Below, piece by piece: positions 17,041 through 25,034 of a stretch of DNA of 64,000 bases. Position 1 is the first letter of the stretch. Each line of letters begins with the position of its first letter. The position numbers and the translations under genes were made by a program. The notes beneath the pieces are model-generated. The model searched no databases. It saw only the letters and a program-made list of their open reading frames with translations, and was not told the origin of the DNA. This DNA comes from JAAXHH01 sp965225915 (GTDB lineage Bacteria; JAAXHH01): contig OZ245326.1 in assembly GCA_965225915.1 (NCBI GenBank), positions 2,418,001 to 2,482,000 of the forward strand. The letters are read 5' to 3'.

Positions 17041-17745
17041 ATGGAAACTCACCTTCAACAACAACTGGAAAACCTGAAATCCGTCCTGCTGAGCATGGCC
17101 GCGCTCGTCGAGGAACAAATCGCCAGGGCGATCACGGCGCTGATGGAGCGCGATGTCGAGTTGTGCGACCAGGTCATCCTCGGCGATCAGCCCATCAATG
17201 CCATGGAACTCGAGATCGACGAACAGTGTATTCGGTTACTGGCCCTTCAGCATCCCATCGCACGGGATCTCCGCTTCGTTTCGTCCAGCATGAAGATCAC
17301 CATCGACCTGGAACGCATGGGGGATATCGCGGTCAACATCGCCAAGAAAACGAAACGACTCGTTGGAATGCCGCTTCTGAAGCCGCTCATTGACATTCCG
17401 CGAATGGCCGATTTGTCCCAGTCCATGATAAAGGACAGCCTGAACGCCTTCGTACGAGGCGACGATCAACTGGCCATGCGGGTATGCGAGAGGGACGACG
17501 AAGTCGATCAACTTCAGGACCAGATACTCAGGGAACTGCTGACCTACATGATGGAGGATTCAAGGTCGGTACCCCAGGCCCTGCAACTGATCTTCATATC
17601 CCGCCATATCGAACGGCTCGCCGATCACGCGACGAACATCGCCGAAGGTGTCGTGTATTTTTCAGAAGGACGGGTGATCAAGCATCATGCGAATGACGAT
17701 CCGAATCAGCTACCCACTCGTCGAGAATCCGATGGGCCTGCGTGA
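17041..17745 (+). CDS. phoU: Phosphate-signalling complex regulator
   Basis: 234 aa, all helical, with two PhoU repeats. Each repeat has the metal-binding pattern: DLERMGDIAVNIAKKT (about 90-105) and HIERLADHATNIAEGV (about 190-205). It links the Pst transporter to PhoR and represses phosphate-starvation output. It is the last gene of the operon. Its last 68 bp overlap the 3' end of the convergent dihydrouridine synthase gene, so no terminator separates the two. Confidence 0.95.
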   Translation: METHLQQQLENLKSVLLSMAALVEEQIARAITALMERDVELCDQVILGDQPINAMELEIDEQCIRLLALQHPIARDLRFVSSSMKITIDLERMGDIAVNIAKKTKRLVGMPLLKPLIDIPRMADLSQSMIKDSLNAFVRGDDQLAMRVCERDDEVDQLQDQILRELLTYMMEDSRSVPQALQLIFISRHIERLADHATNIAEGVVYFSEGRVIKHHANDDPNQLPTRRESDGPA

Positions 17746-18682
17746 CGGTGTCCACCTGAACAAGGCCGGTTCTCAGGTGGGACGCGTTGGGAAAGCCCTT
17801 GAAGTAGGAAGCGAAGAACTTGCGCATTTCCATCACGCCGACCTTCTCCCCCTTGTACTCCACCATCATGCCCAGATGATCCCGGGCAAGCTTGACCCGT
17901 TCTGAAAACGACGGCATCAGATCGCCGGAGAATATGTAGGGATTGTCGCGCGCGGCCCGGGCGATCATCACGCCGGCGCAGCCGGTCTCCTTAACCATGC
18001 GAACCGCGTCCTGGAAGGTGAATACGTCCCCGTTTCCGAAGATCGGCACGGGGGAAACCTCCACGGCCCGGGCGATCCATGACCAGTCGGCGGTCCCGTT
18101 GAACTTCTGGGCCACGGTACGTGCATGTACCGCCACGGCGTGGGCGCCTGAATCCGCGGCGCGTTTGACCACCTCCAGGATGCTGATGTTGTTGTGGTCC
18201 CAGCCCAGCCGCGTCTTGATGATGACGGGAATCGACACCGCGTCGGCCACGCTGCGCACTGCGTTCATCATCCGGTTGATGTCCTTGAGAAAGGCGGCCC
18301 CGGAATCGGAACGCAGGATCTTGGGCACGGAACACCCGAAGTTTATGTCCATGATCTGCGCCCCCCGATCCTCCAGGACCCGCGCGCCTTCCACCATGCG
18401 GTCGATGTCGTTTCCGTAGATCTGGGCCGCGAGGAGGGACATGCCGGTATCGCGGTATATATCGGCGTCGCAGAAATCCATCATCTGCAGCGTCTTCGGA
18501 TTCTCGTGGAGAATGGCGTTGCAGTTGATGAACTCCACCCCGACCATGCGCGCGCCCATTTTCGCACAGATCAGCCGGAAAGGCCAGTTGCTGATGCCGG
18601 CCATGGGCGCCAGCGTAAGGATCGGCATGCCCGGTCGAAGTGAAGTGATGCGATGGGGACCCACGGCGATTTCGTGCATCAT
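17678..18682 (-). CDS. dus: tRNA-dihydrouridine synthase (DusB-like)
   Basis: FMN-dependent reduction of uridine in tRNA D-loops. 334 aa from the ATG at 18682. A second ATG follows at once at 18679. The frame stays open further upstream, but that part has no Dus similarity. Marks: LAPMAGISNWPFRLIC at the start of the barrel, DINFGCSVPKIL with the catalytic cysteine (usual form NxGCP; proline is serine here), KTRLGWD, the HART-like VAVHARTVAQKFNGTADW, and FGNGDVF. A GGAG sequence lies about 12 nt upstream of the ATG. Convergent with phoU, overlapping its 3' end. Confidence 0.9.
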   Translation of the reverse strand: MMHEIAVGPHRITSLRPGMPILTLAPMAGISNWPFRLICAKMGARMVGVEFINCNAILHENPKTLQMMDFCDADIYRDTGMSLLAAQIYGNDIDRMVEGARVLEDRGAQIMDINFGCSVPKILRSDSGAAFLKDINRMMNAVRSVADAVSIPVIIKTRLGWDHNNISILEVVKRAADSGAHAVAVHARTVAQKFNGTADWSWIARAVEVSPVPIFGNGDVFTFQDAVRMVKETGCAGVMIARAARDNPYIFSGDLMPSFSERVKLARDHLGMMVEYKGEKVGVMEMRKFFASYFKGFPNASHLRTGLVQVDTVTQAHRILDEWVADSDRHSHDA

Positions 18683-18716
18683 GATGTCGAGGTGGCTCCG
18701 CGTGTTTCCTTTGACG

Positions 18717-18745
18717 TTGACAACCGCAAAATGTATGGATAGATT
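18717..18745 (+). promoter_or_regulatory. Promoter upstream of the cupin gene
   Basis: TTGACA (18717-18722), exact 17-bp spacer, TAGATT (18740-18745). It gives a leader of about 165 nt to the cupin ATG. The leader has several GC-rich short repeats (around 18832-18900) that could fold, but no riboswitch class was recognised. Confidence 0.6.
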
Positions 18746-18915
18746 TTCGTCCTGACTGTTTGCCCGCGTTGAAGTTAAGCCGTAATCCAGCTTAATCGCA
18801 AGGCATTTGTCTTCCTCCCAGGGATATGCAACCCCGGTACGCAGGGTTCTGCGACCCTCGTACACAGGATTTGGCGAACCCGCAGGATACCTGCATAACA
18901 TAGGAGCGTGCCATC

Positions 18916-19233
18916 ATGCCGGTGACGTTCGTACCGGATCAAAAGCGGTTTTCGGAAGAAAAGTTCCAGAAGGTCAATCTCTTCGATACGGAACGCATGT
19001 TCTGCGATATCTACTGTTTCGAACCGGGACAGGAACAGAAGGCCCACAGTCACGCCGAAAACGACAAGATCTACTATGTGCTGGAAGGCGCCGGTGATTT
19101 CACGGTCGGTGACGAGTCCATAGGAGGCGTTCCGGGTACGGCGGTACTGTGTCCACCCGGGGTGGACCACGGCGTGCTCAACACGGGCGACGACCGGCTG
19201 GTGGTGCTGGTTTTCATGGCGCCCCATCCGTAA
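18916..19233 (+). CDS. Single-domain cupin protein
   Basis: 105 aa beta-barrel cupin. Motif 1 is present as HSHAENDKIYYVLEGAG (about 46-62), with a glutamate and two histidines as likely metal ligands. Motif 2 is PPGVDHGVLNTG (about 83-94) with the second histidine. The TAGGAG site 7-8 nt before the ATG supports the start. Stand-alone cupins of this size include metal-dependent dioxygenases, isomerases and sugar-binding regulators. The neighbours give no specific clue, so the substrate is unknown. Confidence 0.8.
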   Translation: MPVTFVPDQKRFSEEKFQKVNLFDTERMFCDIYCFEPGQEQKAHSHAENDKIYYVLEGAGDFTVGDESIGGVPGTAVLCPPGVDHGVLNTGDDRLVVLVFMAPHP

Positions 19234-19334
19234 AGTGGCGGACACCGGCTGGTGGTACCGTGTAGAAATGGAGTCCGAACCGGTCGGCAAGCGAGCACGG
19301 AACGAGCAAGGAAACGCACGAGGGAGCAGTAGGC

Positions 19335-20507
19335 ATGGAACGAACTTTTAAAGTCGTTGTCATGATCGCGTCGATGCTATCGTCAATGAGTCTGACCGGT
19401 ACCGCGGCGGCCCAGGAAACGACCGGGCAACCAGAAAAGAAGTCCCTTCCTGATTACATTGAAATCGGCGGGCTCGTGGAATTGTCGGCATCGCACAAAC
19501 GGTCGTCCGAAGGTGAGCGTTCCACGTCCACCGCGGCCGAGCAACTGGAGCTCGGAATCGGGATCGAGCCCCATGACTAGTTCGGCACCGAGTTGAGATG
19601 GCTTCACGAACATGAAGCGGAAGACGAAGAAGAAAACGGGGGGCACGACCTGGGCATCGGCATGGCCACCATCGTCGTGGGACCGCCCGGGGGATCCTGG
19701 TGGCTGAAGGGCGGTATCCAGTTCCTGCCCTTTACTCTGTTTGAACTGGCAGAGGTCCACGTGGTGCACGAAACGAGCATCGGACCGTTCGAGACCGGCG
19801 CGACCGCCGATCCGCTGTCCTTCGAGTACGGCTCGAAACGGGAGAAATCGCTGTTGTTGGGTAGTTCCCTCGGTCCGTTTCTGGGCAATGTCTACGGCTA
19901 CTATGGAGAAGACGAGCGCTCGCACGATCCGCGGACCGGATTCGGTGCCGCTTTGGGCTACAAGAAGAACCTGGACGAAGACAGAGAATTGGCTTTCAAC
20001 CTGTCTTTTATCGATGACCTGGGCACACTCGACATCTTCCAGGAGGGATTGTACGAACAACACGAATCGGCGGCCGAGGCGGGTCACGGATCGCCCGCCG
20101 TCGTTGGGGGAAAAGAGGTGCCGGGTTGGGCGATTGCCACTCAACTGGGTCTTGGTAACGTATCGGTTACCGGAGAGTACTTGATCGCACAGGACCGATT
20201 CGCGCGGGACCTGTTGGCATTCAACGGCCAGGGAGCCCGTCCATCCGCGTGGACGTTCGAGGCCAGCTATGGTTTCGCAATGGCCGAAAGGTCAGGGGAT
20301 GTCATGCGGGGTTACCAGGGAACGGCTGAAGCTGTGGGCCTCGAGTTACCCGCTTCAAGATTCTTGGTGGTGCTCAGTGTCGACCTGTGGAACGAGATGC
20401 TCTTCGGTACCTTTGAGTGGGGACACGACAGAGATGACGGTACCGCCGATGACGGTACCGGTAAGCGCATGAACACCTATACCCTGCAACTGGGTTTTGA
20501 GTTCTGA
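19335..20507 (+). pseudogene. LbtU-like outer-membrane porin interrupted by one in-frame TAG
   Basis: One frame of 390 sense codons encodes a signal peptide (residues 1-30, ending AAAQE), an opening strand DYIEIGGLVELSASH, and alternating beta strands to a terminal LQLGFEF. This resembles LbtU-type siderophore porins. Codon 82 is TAG (19578-19580), between ...GIEPHD and FGTELRWL. A barrel strand here would normally carry an aromatic, so TAC or TAT to TAG is the simplest explanation. The rest of the frame is intact, so the lesion is recent, a sequencing error, or read through by an amber suppressor. I cannot tell which. Confidence 0.75.
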
Positions 20508-20546
20508 AGGGTACAGCCGGATGGACTGCGGCAGAGTGGAACTGGA

Positions 20547-20801
20547 TTAACGTCCAACGGCACCGTCACCGAATGGCGTAGTCGGTATATGCCGTTCGGT
20601 GAGGGCAAGACCCAGGCGGGAGAGTCCTTCGGGGTCTCCCCAGGCCAGGACGGATTTGCCCGCGCGCGTTTCATCAAGCACTCGGCTGATGCAACGGTTG
20701 AAGAACGGCTTGGCCGGAAACATCACGGTTACCCGGTCCGTTTCCCCCCGGCTCCACTTGAACACCCTGTTGCCTTCGAATCCGCGGTAAATCAATACCA
20801 T
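20547..20801 (-). CDS. Small hypothetical protein with its own promoter
   Basis: Not recognised. 84 aa, basic in the first half, soluble: it begins MVLIYRGFEGNRVFKWSRGE and later has AGKSVLAWGDPEGL. The start is supported by an AAAGGGG site and a good promoter about 40 bp upstream. It stands alone between the broken porin and the kynurenine cluster. The protein has no clear domain. A short beta-rich N-half followed by a helix is likely. Confidence 0.55.
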   Translation of the reverse strand: MVLIYRGFEGNRVFKWSRGETDRVTVMFPAKPFFNRCISRVLDETRAGKSVLAWGDPEGLSRLGLALTERHIPTTPFGDGAVGR

Positions 20802-20842
20802 GTTCTACCCCTTTCCGAAAGCATCTCCGAATCACTAAACAT

Positions 20843-20871
20843 AAGATAAGCATAAACCGGCGATATGTCAA
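20843..20871 (-). promoter_or_regulatory. Promoter with overlapping 11-bp direct repeat
   Basis: On the minus strand TTGACA (20866-20871), 17-bp spacer, TATCTT (20843-20848). On the plus strand TATGTC occurs at 20864-20869 and again at 20875-20880, an 11-bp period overlapping the -35, so a regulator could bind one face. The half-sites do not match the Pho-box consensus well. The rest of 20881-21074 shows nothing I can assign. Confidence 0.6.
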
Positions 20872-21074
20872 CTCTATGTCGGTTTTTTTATGTTATGAGA
20901 TTCGGTAAATCGCCGCGTTTCGTGCGTGGATTCCGTCCAACGCAAGCTGAATCCGTGCGTCCAAATGAAAAATCCGATGAAACGCGAAACCTCGACGCTG
21001 TTCATCATAACAGTCAGAAAAGGGAAGAAAAACCCGAAGAAAATGAACGGTTCCGATACAACGAGGCCCCGGGG

Positions 21075-21599
21075 TCACCCTCCTTTTGGTTTCGGCATGA
21101 CGGCGCCGCAGAGCTTGCATGTGCGATGTTCTTCGTTTCCGAAAAACCGGTTCATGACGGGGGGCAACTGGCTGACGATGTCTTCCAGCTCGATTCGCTC
21201 GTCGTATAACTTTTCCCCACAGCTTTCGCAATACCACATGAAGCCGTCGATTTCCCCGCTTCTACGCTTGGTTTCCATGACCAGGCCCACGGTGTCGGCC
21301 GGTCTCTGGGGCGAGTGGGGCACACGGGGCGGCAGCAGGAAGATCTCGCCTTCGCGTATTGGGATGTCTACCGGTTTCCCTTCGTCGATGATCTTCAGGA
21401 CGATATCTCCCTCCACCTGGTAGAAGAACTCCTCGCCCTCGTTGTAATGGTAATCCTTGCGGGCGTTCGGTCCCCCGACGACCATGACGATGAAGTCCTC
21501 CGCTTCCGTGTATACGCATTGGTTGCCGACCGGCGGTTTGAGCAGGTGTCTGTGTTCGTCAATCCAGGCTTTGAAATTGAATGGAGCCGTAACCGGCAT
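21075..21599 (-). CDS. nbaC: 3-hydroxyanthranilate 3,4-dioxygenase
   Basis: Cytosolic Fe(II) cupin dioxygenase that opens 3-hydroxyanthranilate to 2-amino-3-carboxymuconate semialdehyde. 174 aa, the usual bacterial length. Ligands are visible in YHYNEGEEFFYQVEGD (His and Glu) and LPPRVPHSPQRP (His). The C-terminus has a rubredoxin-like pair of CxxC motifs (CESC and CKLC), typical of bacterial and fungal forms. An AAGGAGG site lies 8 nt before the ATG. Last gene of the kynurenine cluster. Its product is the substrate of ACMSD, the first gene of the cluster. Confidence 0.93.
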   Translation of the reverse strand: MPVTAPFNFKAWIDEHRHLLKPPVGNQCVYTEAEDFIVMVVGGPNARKDYHYNEGEEFFYQVEGDIVLKIIDEGKPVDIPIREGEIFLLPPRVPHSPQRPADTVGLVMETKRRSGEIDGFMWYCESCGEKLYDERIELEDIVSQLPPVMNRFFGNEEHRTCKLCGAVMPKPKGG

Positions 21600-21615
21600 G
21601 ATCGAACCTCCTTGT

Positions 21616-22029
21616 TCAGATGGTGGCGATACATTTCAGTTCAATGGCGATTTTAGTGGGTAGCCGCGAAACGCCGACGGTGGTGCGGCAAGGCTGGTTG
21701 TCCCTGAAATACTCGCGGTAGATGCGGTTGAACACCGCGAAGTCCTTATCCATATCGGTGAGGTACACGGTGATGTCCACGAGGTTCTCCCAGCTACTGC
21801 CCGCATCTTCGAGAATGTACCGAACGTTCCGGAAGACCGAGTGACACTGTTCCTCGATGTCATAGGACACGATTTCGTCGTCCGGACCCAGGGTAACTCC
21901 CGGAATAGACTGCTGGCACCTGCTGCGGGGTCCGATGCCCGAGAGAAACAGCAGGTTACCCACGCGGCGGGCATGAGGATAGGGCCCCACCGGTAAGGGG
22001 GCGCGTTCGGAATGATGATCCTGGCTCAC
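21616..22029 (-). CDS. nbaF: 2-aminomuconate deaminase, RidA family
   Basis: 137 aa RidA/YjgF-fold protein with NLLFLSGIGPRS near the N-terminus, a central VDITVYLTDMDKDFAVFN and the active-site arginine region PCRTTVGVSRLP. RidA proteins are broad enamine/imine deaminases. Here the flanking aldehyde dehydrogenase and 3-HAO, each 16 bp away, point to hydrolysis of 2-aminomuconate as in the Pseudomonas nba cluster. GTG start at 22029. The specific role is inferred from context. Confidence 0.85.
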   Translation of the reverse strand: MSQDHHSERAPLPVGPYPHARRVGNLLFLSGIGPRSRCQQSIPGVTLGPDDEIVSYDIEEQCHSVFRNVRYILEDAGSSWENLVDITVYLTDMDKDFAVFNRIYREYFRDNQPCRTTVGVSRLPTKIAIELKCIATI

Positions 22030-22045
22030 GAACGGTCTCCGTGTT

Positions 22046-23485
22046 CTATATTTTTATACATACGTTCTTGGGTTCCGTGAAGAAGCGCAGGGCCTCAAAA
22101 CCGCCTTCACGTCCCACCCCCGACTGTTTCATGCCGCCGAAGGGTGTGCGCAGGTCCCGCAGCATCCAGCAGTTGATCCAGATAATGCCAGCGTGCAGGC
22201 GCTCGGCGACGCGATGGGCCCGTCCCAGGTTGTCGGTCCACAGCATGGCGGCTAGGCCGTAGGAAGTACCGTTGGCCTGGGCGACAACCTCCTCCTCGGT
22301 ATCGAAGGGCAGGAGAGACACGACGGGACCGAAGATCTCTTCCTGGTTGGTCCGGCAGTCCGGCGGCAGGCCTTCGACAATGGTAGGCGCTACGAACCAT
22401 CCGTCCCGGCACCGCCCGTCTTCCCGCACCCGGTGACCACCGCAGAGGATCCGCCCGCCTTCGTCCCTGGCCAGTGCGATGTAGGACAGGATCTTGTCCA
22501 TATGCGCCTCGGACACCACGGCGCCGAGACGGTTGCCGGCGGACCTTGGGTCGCCGACGGTCAGTTGCCGGGTCCGCTCGACGAAATCGTCTCGAAAGGT
22601 CTCGTACAGGGGCCGTTCGACGAATATCCTCGGACCGCACAGACAAATCTCGCCCTGGTTGGAGAATGAAGACAGCAGGGCGGTCTGCAGCGTATCCTCG
22701 TAGGGGCAGTCCGCAAAGACTATATTGGGATTTTTGCCGCCCATTTCGAGGGATACACGCTTGAAGCGCGGCGCGGCCGCGGCCGCGATTTTCCTGCCCG
22801 TGTCCGTTCCACCGGTGAAGGAAATGACCGGGATCCGGGGATGTTCCGCCACGGCCGCCCCGGCCTTTTGACCGTAACCGTGCACGATGTTCAACACACC
22901 GGAGGGCAGTCCGGCTTCCTCGCAGATCATGGACAGCAGGAACGCGGTGGTGGGCGTGAGTTCCGACGGCTTACCGATCACGCAGTTGCCGGCGGCCAGT
23001 GCCGGTGCGATCTTCCACGTCAGCAGGTACAGCGGCAGGTTCCAGGGTGATATGCATCCGGCTATTCCGATCGGCGTGCGCAGGGTGTAGTTGAACGCGG
23101 TGGAGCCCATGGCATGGGATTCGCTGGAGAAGTGCTCGATGGCCGTCGCGTAGAACCGGAAATTGCTCGCGGCGCGGGGAATGTCCACCGTTTCGGCCAG
23201 CGTGACCGGTTTACCCGTGTCGTCTGATTCCGCTATAGCCAGTTCTTCCCGTCTTTCTTCGATCAGGTCGGCGACGCGGAGCAGATAACCGGATCGCTCC
23301 TGGACGGACAGGGACGACCACGCGGGGAAGGCTTTTTCTGCCGCTTTCACCGCCTCGTCAACGTCCCGCTCGTCGGAATCGGGTATCCTGCCCAGCACGG
23401 TGGCTGTGGCGGGATCGAGATTGTCCAGGTAATCGCCGCCGGTCGGTTCGCGCAGATCGCCGTCGATGTAATTCAGTACATGCAT
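22046..23485 (-). CDS. nbaE: 2-aminomuconic 6-semialdehyde dehydrogenase
   Basis: NAD-dependent ALDH, 479 aa, that oxidises 2-aminomuconate semialdehyde to 2-aminomuconate. Visible: the NAD-binding SPWNLPLYLLTWK, FTGGTDTGRKIA, the general base in SLEMGGKNP, the nucleophile in NQGEICLCGPRIF, and the C-terminal FGGMKQSGVGREGG. It is close to 2-hydroxymuconic semialdehyde dehydrogenases, and neighbours fix the substrate. First gene of the second kynurenine sub-operon, behind its own promoter. Confidence 0.88.
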   Translation of the reverse strand: MHVLNYIDGDLREPTGGDYLDNLDPATATVLGRIPDSDERDVDEAVKAAEKAFPAWSSLSVQERSGYLLRVADLIEERREELAIAESDDTGKPVTLAETVDIPRAASNFRFYATAIEHFSSESHAMGSTAFNYTLRTPIGIAGCISPWNLPLYLLTWKIAPALAAGNCVIGKPSELTPTTAFLLSMICEEAGLPSGVLNIVHGYGQKAGAAVAEHPRIPVISFTGGTDTGRKIAAAAAPRFKRVSLEMGGKNPNIVFADCPYEDTLQTALLSSFSNQGEICLCGPRIFVERPLYETFRDDFVERTRQLTVGDPRSAGNRLGAVVSEAHMDKILSYIALARDEGGRILCGGHRVREDGRCRDGWFVAPTIVEGLPPDCRTNQEEIFGPVVSLLPFDTEEEVVAQANGTSYGLAAMLWTDNLGRAHRVAERLHAGIIWINCWMLRDLRTPFGGMKQSGVGREGGFEALRFFTEPKNVCIKI

Positions 23486-23556
23486 GAAGCAACGAGGACC
23501 GGGGGAGATGTCGTAGTGGAAGCGTGTGGCCTGAAGCGCCGTGTAAGGTTATAGAT

Positions 23557-23585
23557 AATGTAGACTTAACCGCAAAGCCTGTCAA
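23557..23585 (-). promoter_or_regulatory. Internal promoter for the 3-hydroxyanthranilate half of the pathway
   Basis: On the minus strand TTGACA (23580-23585), exact 17-bp spacer, TACATT (23557-23562), in the only large gap (156 bp) of the cluster. Confidence 0.65.
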
Positions 23586-23641
23586 GCCAGCGGAAGGACG
23601 GCTGTTCTGGCAGGCCATCCCGTGTTACGGACAACTTCCGG

Positions 23642-25000
23642 TCAGCAGGTACCAAGCCGCTCCCTCACCAGGCGGTCGGCCCTGGTCCAGTCGACCTGGT
23701 CCTCGGAGGAAACGGACGCGCACAGTTCCCGGAGGATTTCATCCTGGATTTCACCCCGTTGCAGGGCCTCGGTGTAGGGCACCCGGTGGAACGACACCAT
23801 GGAGTACCGCGGGATGAATACGTCGGGAAACCGCCTCTCCAGCAGGAATCCCACCTTATGCTTGAGCTGAAAGGCGGGATCGTTCACCAGGTCGCGCATC
23901 TCCACGTAATTGGCCAGAGCCATGTCGGCGATGGCATCCGTGTTTTCTTTTCTGCGTCGCTCGAACGATTCGAAAATACGCGCCCAGTCGGGCCAGTAGG
24001 CTTCGGTACACTCGTCCAGGATGGTACAGTCTTCGAAGGCGCAATTCATGCCCTGCCCGAAGAAGGGCACGATGGCGTGGGCGGCGTCGCCGAGCAACAG
24101 CACCCTGTCGTCGTAATGCCAGGGAAAGCACTTCAGCGTGACCAGCGATCCCGTGGGATTGTTGCGGAACAACGTGGTAAGATCGGGCATCAACGCCGTG
24201 GCGTCCGGAAACTTTTTCGAGAAGAAATCCCGTACCTTTTGCGGGGATACGAGGGTGTCGAAACTGTATTCGCCTACATGGGGGAGGAACAGGGTACATG
24301 TAAAGCTGCCGTCCAGGTTGGGCAGGGCGATGAGCATGTACAGCCCCCGGGGCCAGATATGCAATGCGTTGGGCGGCATCCGGAACGATCCGTTCGGTCC
24401 GGCCGGAATGGTCAGTTCCTTGTAGCCGTGGGTCAGGTACTGCTGGGAGAGGTCGAACCGTCCGGCATTCATCATGGCGGTTCGGATGGCCGACGCTGAG
24501 CCATCGACGCCAATGATCCTTTTAGGTCGAAGGGAGTGCACGTGATTGGTCGCGTCGTCCCGGATGTACAGCACGCCGGTATGGAATTCCAACCCGGTAC
24601 ACCGGGCGTTGAAATGAAACCTAACACCATCCTCTCGCTCCGCGGCGTTCATCAGGGTCCGGTTCAATTCTCCGCGGGAGACGGAATGGATGACCTCGTC
24701 TTCTGTCTGCCCGTAGGGCTGCAGGCCAGGGTCGCCTTCCAAGGGATGGATCAGCCGTCCCGCCATCGGAATAGCCATATGGAGGACTTCATCCCTCAGG
24801 CCGACCTGGTCCAGGGCGTGGAGACCCCGGACGGACAGGGCCAGGTTGATCGACCTGCCCGCGCCTGTTGATTCTCGCCGGATATCGGGCCGCTTTTCGT
24901 ACACTTCGACCCTGAATCCCCGCCTGGCGAGAAAGATCGCCAGTAGCGAACCGGCCAGGCCCGCTCCCACCAGGGTGATGGTTTCTTTGAAGCCGCCCAT
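23642..25000 (-). CDS. kmo: Kynurenine 3-monooxygenase
   Basis: FAD/NADPH aromatic hydroxylase converting kynurenine to 3-hydroxykynurenine. 452 aa from the ATG at 25000, chosen because the Rossmann motif GAGLAG (residues 12-17) must lie near the start. The frame is open 40 codons upstream into the kynU end. The FAD phosphate motif is LLGDAAHAIVPFFGQGMNCA, followed by FEDC. GRSINLALSVRG and the DG-type VDGSASAIR also fit. The C-terminal part (about 390-452) is helical, as in bacterial KMO. Confidence 0.92.
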   Translation of the reverse strand: MGGFKETITLVGAGLAGSLLAIFLARRGFRVEVYEKRPDIRRESTGAGRSINLALSVRGLHALDQVGLRDEVLHMAIPMAGRLIHPLEGDPGLQPYGQTEDEVIHSVSRGELNRTLMNAAEREDGVRFHFNARCTGLEFHTGVLYIRDDATNHVHSLRPKRIIGVDGSASAIRTAMMNAGRFDLSQQYLTHGYKELTIPAGPNGSFRMPPNALHIWPRGLYMLIALPNLDGSFTCTLFLPHVGEYSFDTLVSPQKVRDFFSKKFPDATALMPDLTTLFRNNPTGSLVTLKCFPWHYDDRVLLLGDAAHAIVPFFGQGMNCAFEDCTILDECTEAYWPDWARIFESFERRRKENTDAIADMALANYVEMRDLVNDPAFQLKHKVGFLLERRFPDVFIPRYSMVSFHRVPYTEALQRGEIQDEILRELCASVSSEDQVDWTRADRLVRERLGTC

Positions 25001-25034
25001 GTGTATATTCACGGGGTATGGGACAGTCGGACGG

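Noticed and set aside
20864..20880. 11-bp repeat near 20.87 kb as a Pho box
   Set aside because: TATGTC half-sites match the Pho consensus poorly and point away from the gene.
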